From positions 65,561-129,560 of the forward strand of contig JBGSIA010000183.1 in the NCBI GenBank assembly GCA_041751935.1: a stretch of DNA of 64,000 bases. Direction: 5' to 3'. The notes beneath the pieces were generated by a model that did not search any database, was not told where the DNA came from, and saw only the letters and a program-made list of their open reading frames with translations. Every line of letters begins with the position of its first letter. Position 1 is the stretch's first letter. This DNA comes from JBBSJZ01 sp041751935. GTDB taxonomy: Bacteria; Planctomycetota; Planctomycetia; Pirellulales; Pirellulaceae. This document shows positions 26,600 to 34,601 of the stretch, piece after piece. Position numbers and translations under genes: made by a program.

Positions 26600-27601
26600 A
26601 TGCACGTTTGTCTCCCCTCCTCGCCTGCCTCACCAAATACTTCTGCTACCCAGCGTCCCGGTCGCTCGGCTTTCACGCTCGTCGAGCTGCTTGTCGTGAT
26701 CGCGATCATTGGGATTCTTGTGGGGTTACTGCTGCCCGCAGTTCAAGCAGCGCGCGAAGCCGCCCGTCGGGTGAATTGTCAAAACAATTTAAAACAAATC
26801 GGACTAGCGCTGCACAATTACGAAAGTGCCTTCCGCTCGCTGCCCTGGGGTGCCAAGGGTGGTTGGGGGCAAGCTTGGACAACGGATATCACTCCGTTTA
26901 TTGAACGCTCGGATTTGTGGCAGATTACTCCGCAGGCTGAACCTGGGAGTCCAACCGGGTCTTCAATTGAGAGCCGCCAGTTTCAAGAGTTGGCCAGAAC
27001 AGCCGTGGCAACTTACCGCTGTCCCAGCCAGCCTGGCCCACTGCACCAGAACGAGGCGACCAGTGAAATCGACGGGCGGGGCGTAGTCAGCTATCTCGGC
27101 AGTGCTGGTAGTGATGTGACAACGGACAATGGACCTTCCAGCGGATTGGCTGGAACGTCGATGGATTTCGGCAATGGTGTCCTGCGCGTGCAGCGGTTCA
27201 CGACTGCGAACCCCATGCTTCCCGTTCCACCGCTGGTAGGACCAGTTGTCTTCGCTGACATCATGGACGGTCTTTCCAACACCTTAGCTGTTTGCGAAGG
27301 CCGATTTATCTCCTTCGAGTGTCCAATTTGTGACCGTCACGGATTGTACCACCCCGAGTTCGATGACCTGCAAGGACGTGATTTCTCGGAAGCATTGATC
27401 TCGACAAACTACGGCATCAGCGTGAAATCACAACCGGCGTGGATGCAAGAACTCTCACCAGGCAGCTACCACGTCGGCGGCATGCAAAGCGTGATGTGCG
27501 ATGGCTCGGTGAAGTTCATCACCGAGCAGGTCGATTTAGACGTATTGCAAGCGCTCGGCTCGCGTCGAAGCTACGAAGTGGTCGACTGGAACAAGCTCTA
27601 A
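26600..27601 (+). CDS. DUF1559 pseudopilin-like protein with prepilin leader
   Basis: 333 residues. After a 23-residue polar leader comes the type IV pilin-like motif AFTLVELLVVIAIIGILVGLL (about 24-44), in which prepilin peptidase would cut before Phe and methylate it, then PAVQAAREAARRVNCQNNLKQIGLALHNYESAF, the DUF1559 signature. Near the C-terminus, SPGSYHVGGMQSVMCDGSVKFI is the second family block (the usual HxGGxNVxxxDGSV). It is the standard planctomycete form of the family, in contrast to the two paralogues at 19-22 kb. The stop codon overlaps the convergent DUF1080 stop by four bases. Confidence 0.95.
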   Translation: MHVCLPSSPASPNTSATQRPGRSAFTLVELLVVIAIIGILVGLLLPAVQAAREAARRVNCQNNLKQIGLALHNYESAFRSLPWGAKGGWGQAWTTDITPFIERSDLWQITPQAEPGSPTGSSIESRQFQELARTAVATYRCPSQPGPLHQNEATSEIDGRGVVSYLGSAGSDVTTDNGPSSGLAGTSMDFGNGVLRVQRFTTANPMLPVPPLVGPVVFADIMDGLSNTLAVCEGRFISFECPICDRHGLYHPEFDDLQGRDFSEALISTNYGISVKSQPAWMQELSPGSYHVGGMQSVMCDGSVKFITEQVDLDVLQALGSRRSYEVVDWNKL

Positions 27602-28248
27602 TCCAGCTTTTTCACTCGCAGATTGCGGAAGTAGCACTTGCTATTCGGGTCGTGTGCCTGGATGGCAAACGTACCTTTGCCAAGTCGTCGTTCGAAGTCA
27701 ACGCTGGCGGCTTTTTGGCCTTCAGGCTCGGTGTAATCAACCATCGTTTTGCCGTTGACCTTGAGCACAATATGTCGTCCTTCGACGATGATTTCTTGAG
27801 TGTACCATTCATCGTCCTTGACGCCGGGATCGGCAACATCGTCGACACCGTAAAGGCTGCTAGTCTTCTTCGGGTCTTTGTGTGATACGTTGACTTGGCA
27901 TTCATAACCTGCCTTGGGCCAACCACTTTCTTGGTACTGCGTATGGAAATACAGGCCTGCGTTGCTGCCAGGCGTGGTCATCACTTCAGCCTTGAAATGG
28001 AAATTCTCAAAGGGAGCCAGTTCGCCCATATAGAACAGGTGTGAACGTTCGCCTTGCGAAACAACCTTGCCATCAGTGACTTCCCAGTTGTCCGCGTTTT
28101 CCGTAGACGCTTTCCAGCCTTCAAGGGACTTGCCGTCAAACAACGAAACGAATCCGTCTTCCGTCACTGCTGGCGTTTCTGCTTTAGCGAACGTTGTCCA
28201 CACGAGGCCAAAGCAAAGAGCCAAGGGAACCAATAGTCGTCGAGTCAT
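27598..28248 (-). CDS. Exported DUF1080 (3-keto-disaccharide hydrolase-like) protein
   Basis: 216 residues with a signal peptide (MTRRLLVPLALCFGLVWTTFAKA). The DUF1080 concanavalin-like domain fills the rest: FVSLFDGKSLEGWKAS at its start, GDGKV-type VTDGKVVSQGE, NAGLYFHTQYQESGWPKAGYECQV in the middle and KGTFAIQAHDPNSKCYFRNLRVKKL at the end, which is the classic family ending. Members act on sugars or bind glycans; planctomycetes have many. The stop overlaps the stop of the upstream convergent DUF1559 gene (27598-27601). Confidence 0.93.
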   Translation of the reverse strand: MTRRLLVPLALCFGLVWTTFAKAETPAVTEDGFVSLFDGKSLEGWKASTENADNWEVTDGKVVSQGERSHLFYMGELAPFENFHFKAEVMTTPGSNAGLYFHTQYQESGWPKAGYECQVNVSHKDPKKTSSLYGVDDVADPGVKDDEWYTQEIIVEGRHIVLKVNGKTMVDYTEPEGQKAASVDFERRLGKGTFAIQAHDPNSKCYFRNLRVKKLD

Positions 28249-28293
28249 GTTGAGTTAACTTTTAAGTGGGGGTGATGTGAGCGTCAGGGCCTG

Positions 28294-28378
28294 TCCGAAA
28301 AGGAGTCTGATCCTCACCTTCGAAAGCGATAAACGAATGGAATACGACTCGCTCCAAAGGGTCAGACCCCTTTTCGGA
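28294..28378. repeat. REP-like inverted repeat, TCCGAAAAGG(A/G)GTCTGA(T/C)CC arms
   Basis: Two 20-base arms (28294-28313 and 28359-28378) are inverted and match at 18 positions, enclosing a 45-base centre. The element lies between the DUF1080 start and the cytochrome terminator and overlaps no gene. The GTCAGACCCCTTTT arm looks like the extragenic repeats that occur in many copies in some bacterial genomes; a degenerate copy may lie at 4549-4585. Copy number in the genome is not visible here. Confidence 0.7.
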
Positions 28379-28389
28379 TACTGAGTCAA

Positions 28390-28424
28390 TAAAAAAGCCT
28401 GCCGGACCGCAATGGCCGGCAGGC
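28390..28424 (-). terminator. Rho-independent terminator of the small cytochrome gene
   Basis: On the minus strand a GC-rich stem GCCTGCCGG/CCGGCAGGC (nine pairs, ten-base loop) is followed directly by TTTTTTATT. It stands 31 bp after the stop of the cytochrome gene at 28455. Confidence 0.9.
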
Positions 28425-28454
28425 ATCGATGCTACATGTAGGATGGGAGATGGA

Positions 28455-28850
28455 CTACAGTCCGCTATCGGTCGCTGGCAATTCGCCGTTTTTGATCTTC
28501 TCGCCGAACTTCTTGCCGTCCTTGCTTTCCAAGTCAGCTGCTTTCTCAAAGCCTTCGAAGATCTTCTTTTGTGCTTCTTCTGGATTAGCCTTCAAGTACT
28601 CTTTGGGAAAGTCCTCAGCCTTGAGGAATTTGCCTAAAGCTTGGCCATACTCGTTGCGAACCTTCTTTTTGTCTTCATCTTTGACATGGCACGCGAAGCA
28701 GCCTGCCTTGCGACCTGCACTCTTGAATTCATCACTGACGTCCTCACCACTGAGGTACTTTTCTTTCCACTGCTTGCCAAATTCGCTAATCGCCATCGCA
28801 GGCGAAGCCAAAAACATCAAGCAACCTAACACCAAAGCCAAGCGTTTCAT
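28455..28850 (-). CDS. Small exported monohaem cytochrome c-like protein
   Basis: 131 residues with a signal peptide (MKRLALVLGCLMFLASPAMA) and one haem-binding motif CFACH (Cys51, Cys54, His55). The rest is strongly charged, rich in Lys and Glu (DEDKKKVRNEYG, KKFGEKIKNGEL), and helical. No sixth-ligand Met stands out, so the distal ligand is uncertain. It is a single-gene transcript with its own terminator. The role is probably extracytoplasmic electron transfer; the partner is unknown. Confidence 0.85.
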   Translation of the reverse strand: MKRLALVLGCLMFLASPAMAISEFGKQWKEKYLSGEDVSDEFKSAGRKAGCFACHVKDEDKKKVRNEYGQALGKFLKAEDFPKEYLKANPEEAQKKIFEGFEKAADLESKDGKKFGEKIKNGELPATDSGL

Positions 28851-29003
28851 GCAAATCCTCCAAAGCTGTCTGAGTCAATCCCGTAACTACACACTGTAGT
28901 CCGTTGACCGGGAACGGGGCGAAGTCATAGGGAACGTCGACTGAAAGGCGTCGACAACGCCATTATTTAAGTCGCCAGGGGTGCCTAAAGTCAATCAACC
29001 CAA

Positions 29004-29026
29004 CCGCTAAAACGCAAAATTAGCGG
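29004..29026 (-). terminator. Hairpin directly after the large kinase stop
   Basis: CCGCTAA and TTAGCGG pair (seven base pairs, nine-base loop) starting at the base next to the kinase stop codon. The following bases on the minus strand are TTGGGTTGATT, a poor U-tract, so termination efficiency is doubtful. Confidence 0.45.
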
Positions 29027-31900
29027 TCATTGCGTCAATATGGCCGGTAAATTCTTAGCATTTTGTTCAATGTTGGTGTCCGACAAGTCCGTCGCAGTCG
29101 TTGCGATTGGCAGACGGGGTAGCAAACGCTCTTCGAAACCGCTCAAAACGGTACCATCTTGACGAAAATCAGCGGGCGTGAATTGGCTGGGCGAGACACC
29201 TGGTAATTCCAGACGAGACCAACGCACGGCCCAACGCGGCGACCGCTCGTCCTCCCAGTAGTAACTTTGCTTAAGCAAATCATTCATCGTTACGCTCACT
29301 CGCTTTCCTGCTCGATCGGTCGTCATCAAAACTGGGTCAGACAACGTTGTCTCGGCATCGTAGGCGTTCGCTTCGCCTCGTAGTCGCACAACTGTAGAGA
29401 CTTCATCAAGATTCTCCAAACCGTTGATCTCGAAGTGCGGCACACCGGCGTCGACTTCAAAGACACTGTTGCGTGCCTCGCGATCGATTACGACCGGGTA
29501 ACCACCGCTAACACCCAACCGCATCCGCACAATTCCTCGCGGGACATAAGCCGTCAGTCGGTTGATTGACAGTTGAATGGGACCGGCTGTGGCGGACGGT
29601 TCTTGCAAAGCGCCTGCAGTGTCGATCATTCTTCGTGAAACCGCCAACAGCCCGTTGTCCCATTGCAGCTGCAACTCTGCAGCAAAATCCATAAAGATCA
29701 TCGTCATCTCGCCACGAATGATGACGTTTTCCAGTTCGATGGCCACCAGCGGCAAGGCACCGCTGGTCAATGAGTTGGACGCCGTTGTGGTCGCCTCCGT
29801 TCCACGACGTCGCTCAAGCATTTCGGGATCAGTCACCACTTCAAATGCAAACACTTCGTCTCGACGCGAAGGATTCTCGATTGTCATCGTGCAGTTGCTC
29901 AATCGCACCAAGCGGTTGTCGTTCATCGCAATCAACGAACCACCGTCGATCTCGCTACTGCCCACTGTCCATCGCAAATGTATATCTTGGAACTCGATTC
30001 GATTGGCGCCTATCGACATCATCCGAGAACGCTGCATCGATAGGTTTTCGGTATTCTCAAACTGGATAACCGTTCCACCAACGATGGATTTCAAAACCAA
30101 TCCGTCTCGCTCGACGGTCACTGGTTCGCTATGGACAAGCGGTGTTGCCAACTCGATGGAATTGACTTCGTGTTTTGCCGCCAGGCGCAGGGCCTCGGCC
30201 AAGGAACGAGTGACCGCGACGCCGGCAATTCGATTGGCAGCCTCCGCCGAGTCTTCCGGGCCAACGATACGAATAATGCTGGGAGCGATCACAATCTCCG
30301 AAGTCGTCGCGTCCGTGGTAGCAGGTGAATTCATTGCCACATCGACCGGATTTAGCGAGGAAACAGATGCTGTTTCCGTACTCGATGCGGTGTTCGACTG
30401 TGACAGTCCCCGGGGGATCGGTACGGCAGCCATCGACGGTGGCTCCGCGGCATCGCCATAGCCTTCGGACGCCACGCTCGCGCCGGTTGGCTGAGATGTG
30501 GACTTCAGCACTGAAGGGACCTCGGCCAATCCGTTCGAGTCCAACTTACTGAAGACTGTGCCGCCAGCTTCGACGCTGTTGGACATTGTCATCGGAAGCG
30601 TTCGTACGCTCGTTTGAGTGGCCAGCGCCGCCGATTCTGGCGGTAATACCGAGAATTCATCCCGCGAGGCCACCGACACGAGTTGTAGCCAAAGCGTACT
30701 GACAAGCAGTATCATCGCCGCAATCATCCAGGGCAAATGACGTTCAACCCATTGTAAAGTCATACTCGCCGGGGCTGCGGGCGCGATACCCAAAGCTTCA
30801 GCACGTGACAAATTTTCACGGCTGGCTAGTTCCTTCAAGTCCGCAATCAGATCTCGCGCGGTCTGGTAGCGTTCATCGGGTGACTTGGCCAGCATTTTGT
30901 GAATGATCGCAGTCAAGTCATCGCTGACTTCTGCTCGCAACAATCGCGGATCTGGGGGCGGTGCGTTGCCGTGACTGAGCAGTTTCTGCAACATCGTGCC
31001 GCCTGGATACGGCGGTCGTCCCGTGAGCATGTAGTACAACGTGCATCCGAGCGAATAAATATCGCTTCGCACGTCAGCATCGCGTGGGTCGCGAGCTTGC
31101 TCAGGCGAGATGTAATCAAATGTCCCGAGTGTTACGCCGCTGGCGGTCATGTCACCGCTAAGTTCCAGATTCTCGCTGCGAGCCAATCCCATATCGACAA
31201 GCTTGACCTGATCATCATTATTGATCAGCACGTTGGACGGCTTGATGTCACGGTGAACGATCCCGCGTTCGGCTGCATGCTGGATCGCGTCAGCTAGTTG
31301 ACAGGTATAGTAAATCGCGTCATCGATCGAGTGTGGTCCATCACGCGAGATCTGGTCGCGAATATTGACGCCGCGAATGTATTCGAAAACGATGTAATGC
31401 CAATCATCTTGGCTGCCAACATCAAACACACGGGCGATGTTTGGATGATCCAACCGCGCCGCACTTTGAGCTTCATTGCGAAACCGACGCTGCAGGTCTG
31501 GGTCCTCCCCGACAAAGGGGATGACCTTAATCGCGACGATGCGGTCGAGTTGTTCGTCGCGGGCGCGGAACACCGCACCCATCCCGCCACCGCCAATTAA
31601 CTCTTCCAGCAAAAAGTGATTCAGCCGTTGTCCCAACAACACTTTGGCGACCGCCGCCGGAGTTCGATCAAGGGTCTCGAAACTGTTTGGGCTCGCCGCT
31701 ACTCGCGACGATCCGCGAATGACTGTTTGTGCGCCTTCCAAGTCAGCCGTCGGGCCATGGGGCAAAGCCGTGCCCGCCTCCGAACCGCTCTCTGACGAAC
31801 GGTTATCGGACTGCTTTGACTGCAAGTTGGAGTCCGATAACACCGCTCGGTGAATCGTTGACGCATCGGTTCGAATCGACTCGCTAGATTCCATATTCAT
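29027..31900 (-). CDS. Membrane-anchored Ser/Thr protein kinase with extracytoplasmic domain
   Basis: 957 residues. Kinase domain at about 96-360: glycine loop IGGGGMGAVF (102-111), catalytic Lys125 in VAIKVI, HRDIKPSN (216-223), DMG in place of DFG (236-238) and SPEQARDP. One transmembrane helix at about 390-410 is followed by some 540 residues outside the cytoplasm: a Ser/Thr-rich linker to about 540, then a beta-rich region with parallel-beta-helix-like spacing (for example SIELATPLVHSEPVTVERDGLVLKS). This PknB-like layout fits a sensor kinase, with the outer part binding a signal or structural partner. The DMG variant keeps the metal-binding Asp. Promoter-side repeats lie at 31983-32020. 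Confidence 0.92.
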   Translation of the reverse strand: MNMESSESIRTDASTIHRAVLSDSNLQSKQSDNRSSESGSEAGTALPHGPTADLEGAQTVIRGSSRVAASPNSFETLDRTPAAVAKVLLGQRLNHFLLEELIGGGGMGAVFRARDEQLDRIVAIKVIPFVGEDPDLQRRFRNEAQSAARLDHPNIARVFDVGSQDDWHYIVFEYIRGVNIRDQISRDGPHSIDDAIYYTCQLADAIQHAAERGIVHRDIKPSNVLINNDDQVKLVDMGLARSENLELSGDMTASGVTLGTFDYISPEQARDPRDADVRSDIYSLGCTLYYMLTGRPPYPGGTMLQKLLSHGNAPPPDPRLLRAEVSDDLTAIIHKMLAKSPDERYQTARDLIADLKELASRENLSRAEALGIAPAAPASMTLQWVERHLPWMIAAMILLVSTLWLQLVSVASRDEFSVLPPESAALATQTSVRTLPMTMSNSVEAGGTVFSKLDSNGLAEVPSVLKSTSQPTGASVASEGYGDAAEPPSMAAVPIPRGLSQSNTASSTETASVSSLNPVDVAMNSPATTDATTSEIVIAPSIIRIVGPEDSAEAANRIAGVAVTRSLAEALRLAAKHEVNSIELATPLVHSEPVTVERDGLVLKSIVGGTVIQFENTENLSMQRSRMMSIGANRIEFQDIHLRWTVGSSEIDGGSLIAMNDNRLVRLSNCTMTIENPSRRDEVFAFEVVTDPEMLERRRGTEATTTASNSLTSGALPLVAIELENVIIRGEMTMIFMDFAAELQLQWDNGLLAVSRRMIDTAGALQEPSATAGPIQLSINRLTAYVPRGIVRMRLGVSGGYPVVIDREARNSVFEVDAGVPHFEINGLENLDEVSTVVRLRGEANAYDAETTLSDPVLMTTDRAGKRVSVTMNDLLKQSYYWEDERSPRWAVRWSRLELPGVSPSQFTPADFRQDGTVLSGFEERLLPRLPIATTATDLSDTNIEQNAKNLPAILTQ

Positions 31901-32321
31901 TCAAAACGCAATCCTCGGGACTTCGTCGATCCACCTAAACCTTCCCTAGGGAATGAACGGGCAATCAATCTCCGACCCGCATTGTATTCGAGTAGATACA
32001 CTGTGTTCGAGTAGATACACTGCCGGCGTCAACGAGCGATCAACGGATGATGAATGCTTCAAAGAAAAGGACTTACGCGGCTCGGCCGACTGTTATCATC
32101 CTAGTTGGCGCCCCTCAGACGGTCAATAAATCCGAGGTTTAAAGGCGTTTCGCTAGCTTCTGACACTGGTTAAACGCTTCAGTCGACGTCAGTGAACTCG
32201 AAAATCCTTGGTAACTTGTCCTGTTTCTATTGTGGCCAAGTGTCTGTCGCGTCCTGCTACATCCATATAGAAGACCCAGAAAGGGCATCATGTGGGTTTT
32301 CTCGGCACAGCATATGCTCCA
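31901..32321. other. 421-bp intergenic region upstream of the kinase
   Basis: No supported gene, tRNA or terminator is seen. The only structured part is the 19-base tandem repeat at 31983-32020. A short ORF at 32230-32421 overlaps the YheT gene end, has no ribosome-binding site and is not called. Confidence 0.6.
31983..32020. promoter_or_regulatory. Tandem 19-base repeat, possible operator of the kinase gene
   Basis: Two adjacent units TGT(A/G)TTCGAGTAGATACAC differ at one base. Each unit is weakly palindromic at its ends (GTAT...ATAC in the first). The pair is 83 to 120 bp upstream of the kinase ATG, a usual place for regulator binding. The interpretation as an operator is inference. Confidence 0.4.
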
Positions 32322-33359
32322 TCAGGACGCACTGGTGAATCCAGCCATCTGTTGTCGTGTCCACGCCAAGAGCACATTATCCATCCATGAGCTTCCCGAT
32401 CGATCGACGAAACCCAAATGACCTCCTCGCTGGGTTGTCAAAAGCTGCGAGTTCTCGTGCAGTTCGTCGACAATCTCGGTGAAGATTCCGACGGGAACGA
32501 TTGGGTCATCGTCGGCTGCCAGAATTAACGTGGGAATGGGGTTATCCCGGACCACCGATAGTGCGGAGGTCTCATGATAGTAATGCAAACCTCGATCAAA
32601 GCCAGCAAGCGGTGCAGTAACGCGATCATCGAATTCCCACATCGTTCGCGGGCGATGCGTCAACGCGCGTTGAATGACCCCCGCAGAACGAATCGCCGGT
32701 GGTGCGCCTTCCAGTAGGCTGTCGATGAAGTGCCGGTTGTACGGCCGCAACCACCACTGCAACAGTCGACGGCTGCAACGTTCTAGGTCAATGGGTGGGG
32801 CAACTGCGACACAGAAATGAAGCCTCGGCCACCACGCCGGTTGTAAATCCAGGCCAGCGCCGACGCGCCCCAAAGCACGTAACAATTGATTGCCTCCGAG
32901 CGAAAAACCCATCGCCGCTAGCGGCGATTCTGGGGCCATTTCCGCAATGGCAGTTAACGCTGCCAAAACATCATCACTGCGTCCAGCATGCATGATCTGC
33001 TTGGACAAATGATACGCTGCTCCGCAACCTCGCATGTCCAAACGAAAGACGCGAATTCCAAGTGCGTGAAACTCGTGAGCCAACCGCAACATGTAAGCGC
33101 TGGTGTGATCGCCGCCCAGACCGTGAATCAACAGGACCGAAAGGTTGTCCTCTAGCCACCGCGGCGGACGGTCGTCGTGCAGCACAATCGCGTCACCATC
33201 AGGCAAATCCACGCGATATTGTCGAGTCCTGGACATCACCACGTTGGCCGGTCGCAGTTGCCACAACGTCTGCAGGTGACCACCGTAAAGCAGCCGGCTG
33301 GGATGATACGGAGGCGGTTCGAACGAAACTCGAAGTCGGTCTAAGCTGATCGCGTGCAA
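32322..33359 (-). CDS. YheT/EMB8-family alpha/beta hydrolase
   Basis: 345 residues. The family opening HPSRLLYGGHLQTLW is near residue 19, LLIHGLGGDHTSAYM is the oxyanion-hole region, RGCGAA follows, MGFSLGGNQLLRAL holds the nucleophile serine and the C-terminal GGHLGF provides the catalytic His, with LAADDDPIVP carrying the acid. Relatives are poorly characterised esterases. The frame has no ATG near its start, so TTG 33359 with AAGGA nine bases upstream is used. An ATG with GGAGG sits 25 bases upstream but is out of frame by one base (see findings). Confidence 0.9.
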   Translation of the reverse strand: MHAISLDRLRVSFEPPPYHPSRLLYGGHLQTLWQLRPANVVMSRTRQYRVDLPDGDAIVLHDDRPPRWLEDNLSVLLIHGLGGDHTSAYMLRLAHEFHALGIRVFRLDMRGCGAAYHLSKQIMHAGRSDDVLAALTAIAEMAPESPLAAMGFSLGGNQLLRALGRVGAGLDLQPAWWPRLHFCVAVAPPIDLERCSRRLLQWWLRPYNRHFIDSLLEGAPPAIRSAGVIQRALTHRPRTMWEFDDRVTAPLAGFDRGLHYYHETSALSVVRDNPIPTLILAADDDPIVPVGIFTEIVDELHENSQLLTTQRGGHLGFVDRSGSSWMDNVLLAWTRQQMAGFTSAS

Positions 33360-33440
33360 GCTGGTCGTTCCTTCATTCGTCCATGACCTCCGTGTGAAAT
33401 CCTTGACTGGAGATTAGAGCTTTGGCACGCAATAAACAAT

Positions 33441-33471
33441 GCCGAAGTCGCGCGGAGTGCGCGGCTTCGGC
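33441..33471 (-). terminator. Strong hairpin after the Gln-rich protein gene
   Basis: GCCGAAGCCGCGC pairs with GCGCGACTTCGGC (13 pairs including one G-U, five-base loop) 27 bp after the stop of the gene ending at 33498. The following minus-strand bases ATTGTTTATTG give a partial U-tract, so this is a probable terminator separating it from the YheT gene. Confidence 0.6.
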
Positions 33472-33497
33472 AAAAACTTTCAACTGTGGATTGCATC

Positions 33498-34460
33498 TCA
33501 ATTGCGACTGAAGGCTAGGCCGCTGGTGGTTGCCCCGTCAAGTTTGAAGGTCCGTTGATTCGCATCACCCGTGAAACTCCCAGCCATTTGTTGCAAGTCA
33601 CTGCTGCGAACTAGTGTCAAACGTTCTCCATCAAGACGATACTGACCGGAGAAACTGTTCGACTTGCTATCCTTTGCCGCTGTCCAAGTGAAGTCACCTT
33701 GCTCGCCGAGTACCAACGTCACGGCTTGATTGCCCTCCAGGTTCACAGTCCACGTCCCTGCATGAGGCACGGTTTCCATATTCGCACTTGACGCAGTCGC
33801 TTCGCTGAATTCAGGAATGCTGCTTGCACCCAAATCGGCGGCCGTTTCTTCCTCGGCAATTAACGCTAACAATTCCAACGCCGATGAACTGGTGTTACCA
33901 CTGCTGATGGGCGCTGCTTGCGGTGCAATATTCTTCGTCGACGCTGATGGCACCTGTCCCGAACCTACCGCAGGCTGCCGAATTCCCGCGTGTTGCGGCG
34001 TCATTGCAGCGGCTGCCGGTCCAACATTCCCAGGCTGTGAGGTTCCTTGTTGCTGAGTAAACCCTTGTTGCTGAGTAAACCCTTGTTGTTGAGGCATACC
34101 TTGTTCCTGAGGCATGCCTTGTTCCTGAGGCATGCCTTGTTGCGGGAAGCCCGGTTGTTGCGGGAAACCTGGTTGCGAATAGGTGGGGTGTTGGGAGGAA
34201 GTTGGCAGGACGTAAGTCGGCTGCGGCTGTGCTGGATGAGTGAAGACGGGTTGAGGGTAAGTCGGTTGGCTGTACACCGGTTGTTGATATGTGGGCCGGT
34301 GATTGTTGAACACGTGTGGCAACGAGATGCGTGCGTGACCGTGCCCAAAACCGATCGAGATGCCGCCACGACCACCACAGCCACCGGCATGAGCGTTCGG
34401 CAGGGAGGAATTTGACATCGCGGCGATGACGAGTGCGATTGCGCTGAAGTGACGTTTCAT
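33498..34460 (-). CDS. Exported Gln/Pro-rich repeat protein with C-terminal beta domain
   Basis: 320 residues. A signal peptide (about 1-25, ending NAHA) leads to a Gly/His-rich start (GGCGGRGGISIGFGHGHAR), then a Tyr/Gln/Pro-rich region (YQQPVYSQPTYPQP) and six-residue repeats such as GMPQEQ and GFTQQQ encoded by 18-base DNA repeats. Residues about 240-320 are a compact beta-rich domain: GTWTVNLEGNQAVTLVLGEQ, GQYRLDGERLTLVRS, MAGSFTGDANQRTFKLDG. A similar pattern ends the protein at 35901-36821. No catalytic motif is seen. The repeat part resembles extended, sticky or wall-associated segments. Function unknown. Confidence 0.8.
   Translation of the reverse strand: MKRHFSAIALVIAAMSNSSLPNAHAGGCGGRGGISIGFGHGHARISLPHVFNNHRPTYQQPVYSQPTYPQPVFTHPAQPQPTYVLPTSSQHPTYSQPGFPQQPGFPQQGMPQEQGMPQEQGMPQQQGFTQQQGFTQQQGTSQPGNVGPAAAAMTPQHAGIRQPAVGSGQVPSASTKNIAPQAAPISSGNTSSSALELLALIAEEETAADLGASSIPEFSEATASSANMETVPHAGTWTVNLEGNQAVTLVLGEQGDFTWTAAKDSKSNSFSGQYRLDGERLTLVRSSDLQQMAGSFTGDANQRTFKLDGATTSGLAFSRN
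34045..34170 (-). repeat. 18-base tandem coding repeats
   Basis: Seven 18-base units lie head to tail inside the Gln-rich gene. On the plus strand they read CCTTGTTGCTGAGTAAAC twice, then CCTTGTTSYTGAGGCATR variants three times and two more diverged GC-rich units. They encode the hexapeptides GFTQQQ, GMPQQQ, GMPQEQ and GFPQQ-type variants. Exact neighbouring copies suggest recent expansion by slippage. Confidence 0.85.
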
Positions 34461-34507
34461 GGCTGAGATCCTTAATTAGATTGAAGTGGAGAGAGAGTTG
34501 AATTGGG

Positions 34508-34528
34508 GCGTCGCATGAGTTGCGACGC
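34508..34528. other. Perfect 8-bp hairpin between protease and Gln-rich genes
   Basis: GCGTCGCA and TGCGACGC pair around a TGAGT loop. It sits 47 bp before the Gln-rich gene start and 73 bp after the protease stop (minus strand). No U-tract follows, so it is either a weak terminator or a 5' leader structure. Confidence 0.45.
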
Positions 34529-34601
34529 GTGTGACAGTCCTAGCGGAACGTGGCTCAGGACGTTACATAAAATCTTTCGAGGTCCTACGTGGTGGATATC
34601 A

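Noticed and set aside
27598..27601. Overlapping stop codons of the DUF1559 and DUF1080 genes as a regulatory feature
   Set aside because: Convergent four-base overlaps of TAA/TAG are common in compact genomes, and no hairpin is seen.
29577..30461. 294-codon plus-strand open frame
   Set aside because: It is antisense to the extracytoplasmic part of the kinase, whose own frame is continuous and has domain support; the antisense product is Ser/Ala-rich without motifs.
34045..34170. Regular short repeats suggesting a CRISPR array
   Set aside because: The units are 18 bases long, have no spacers and are in frame inside a protein gene.
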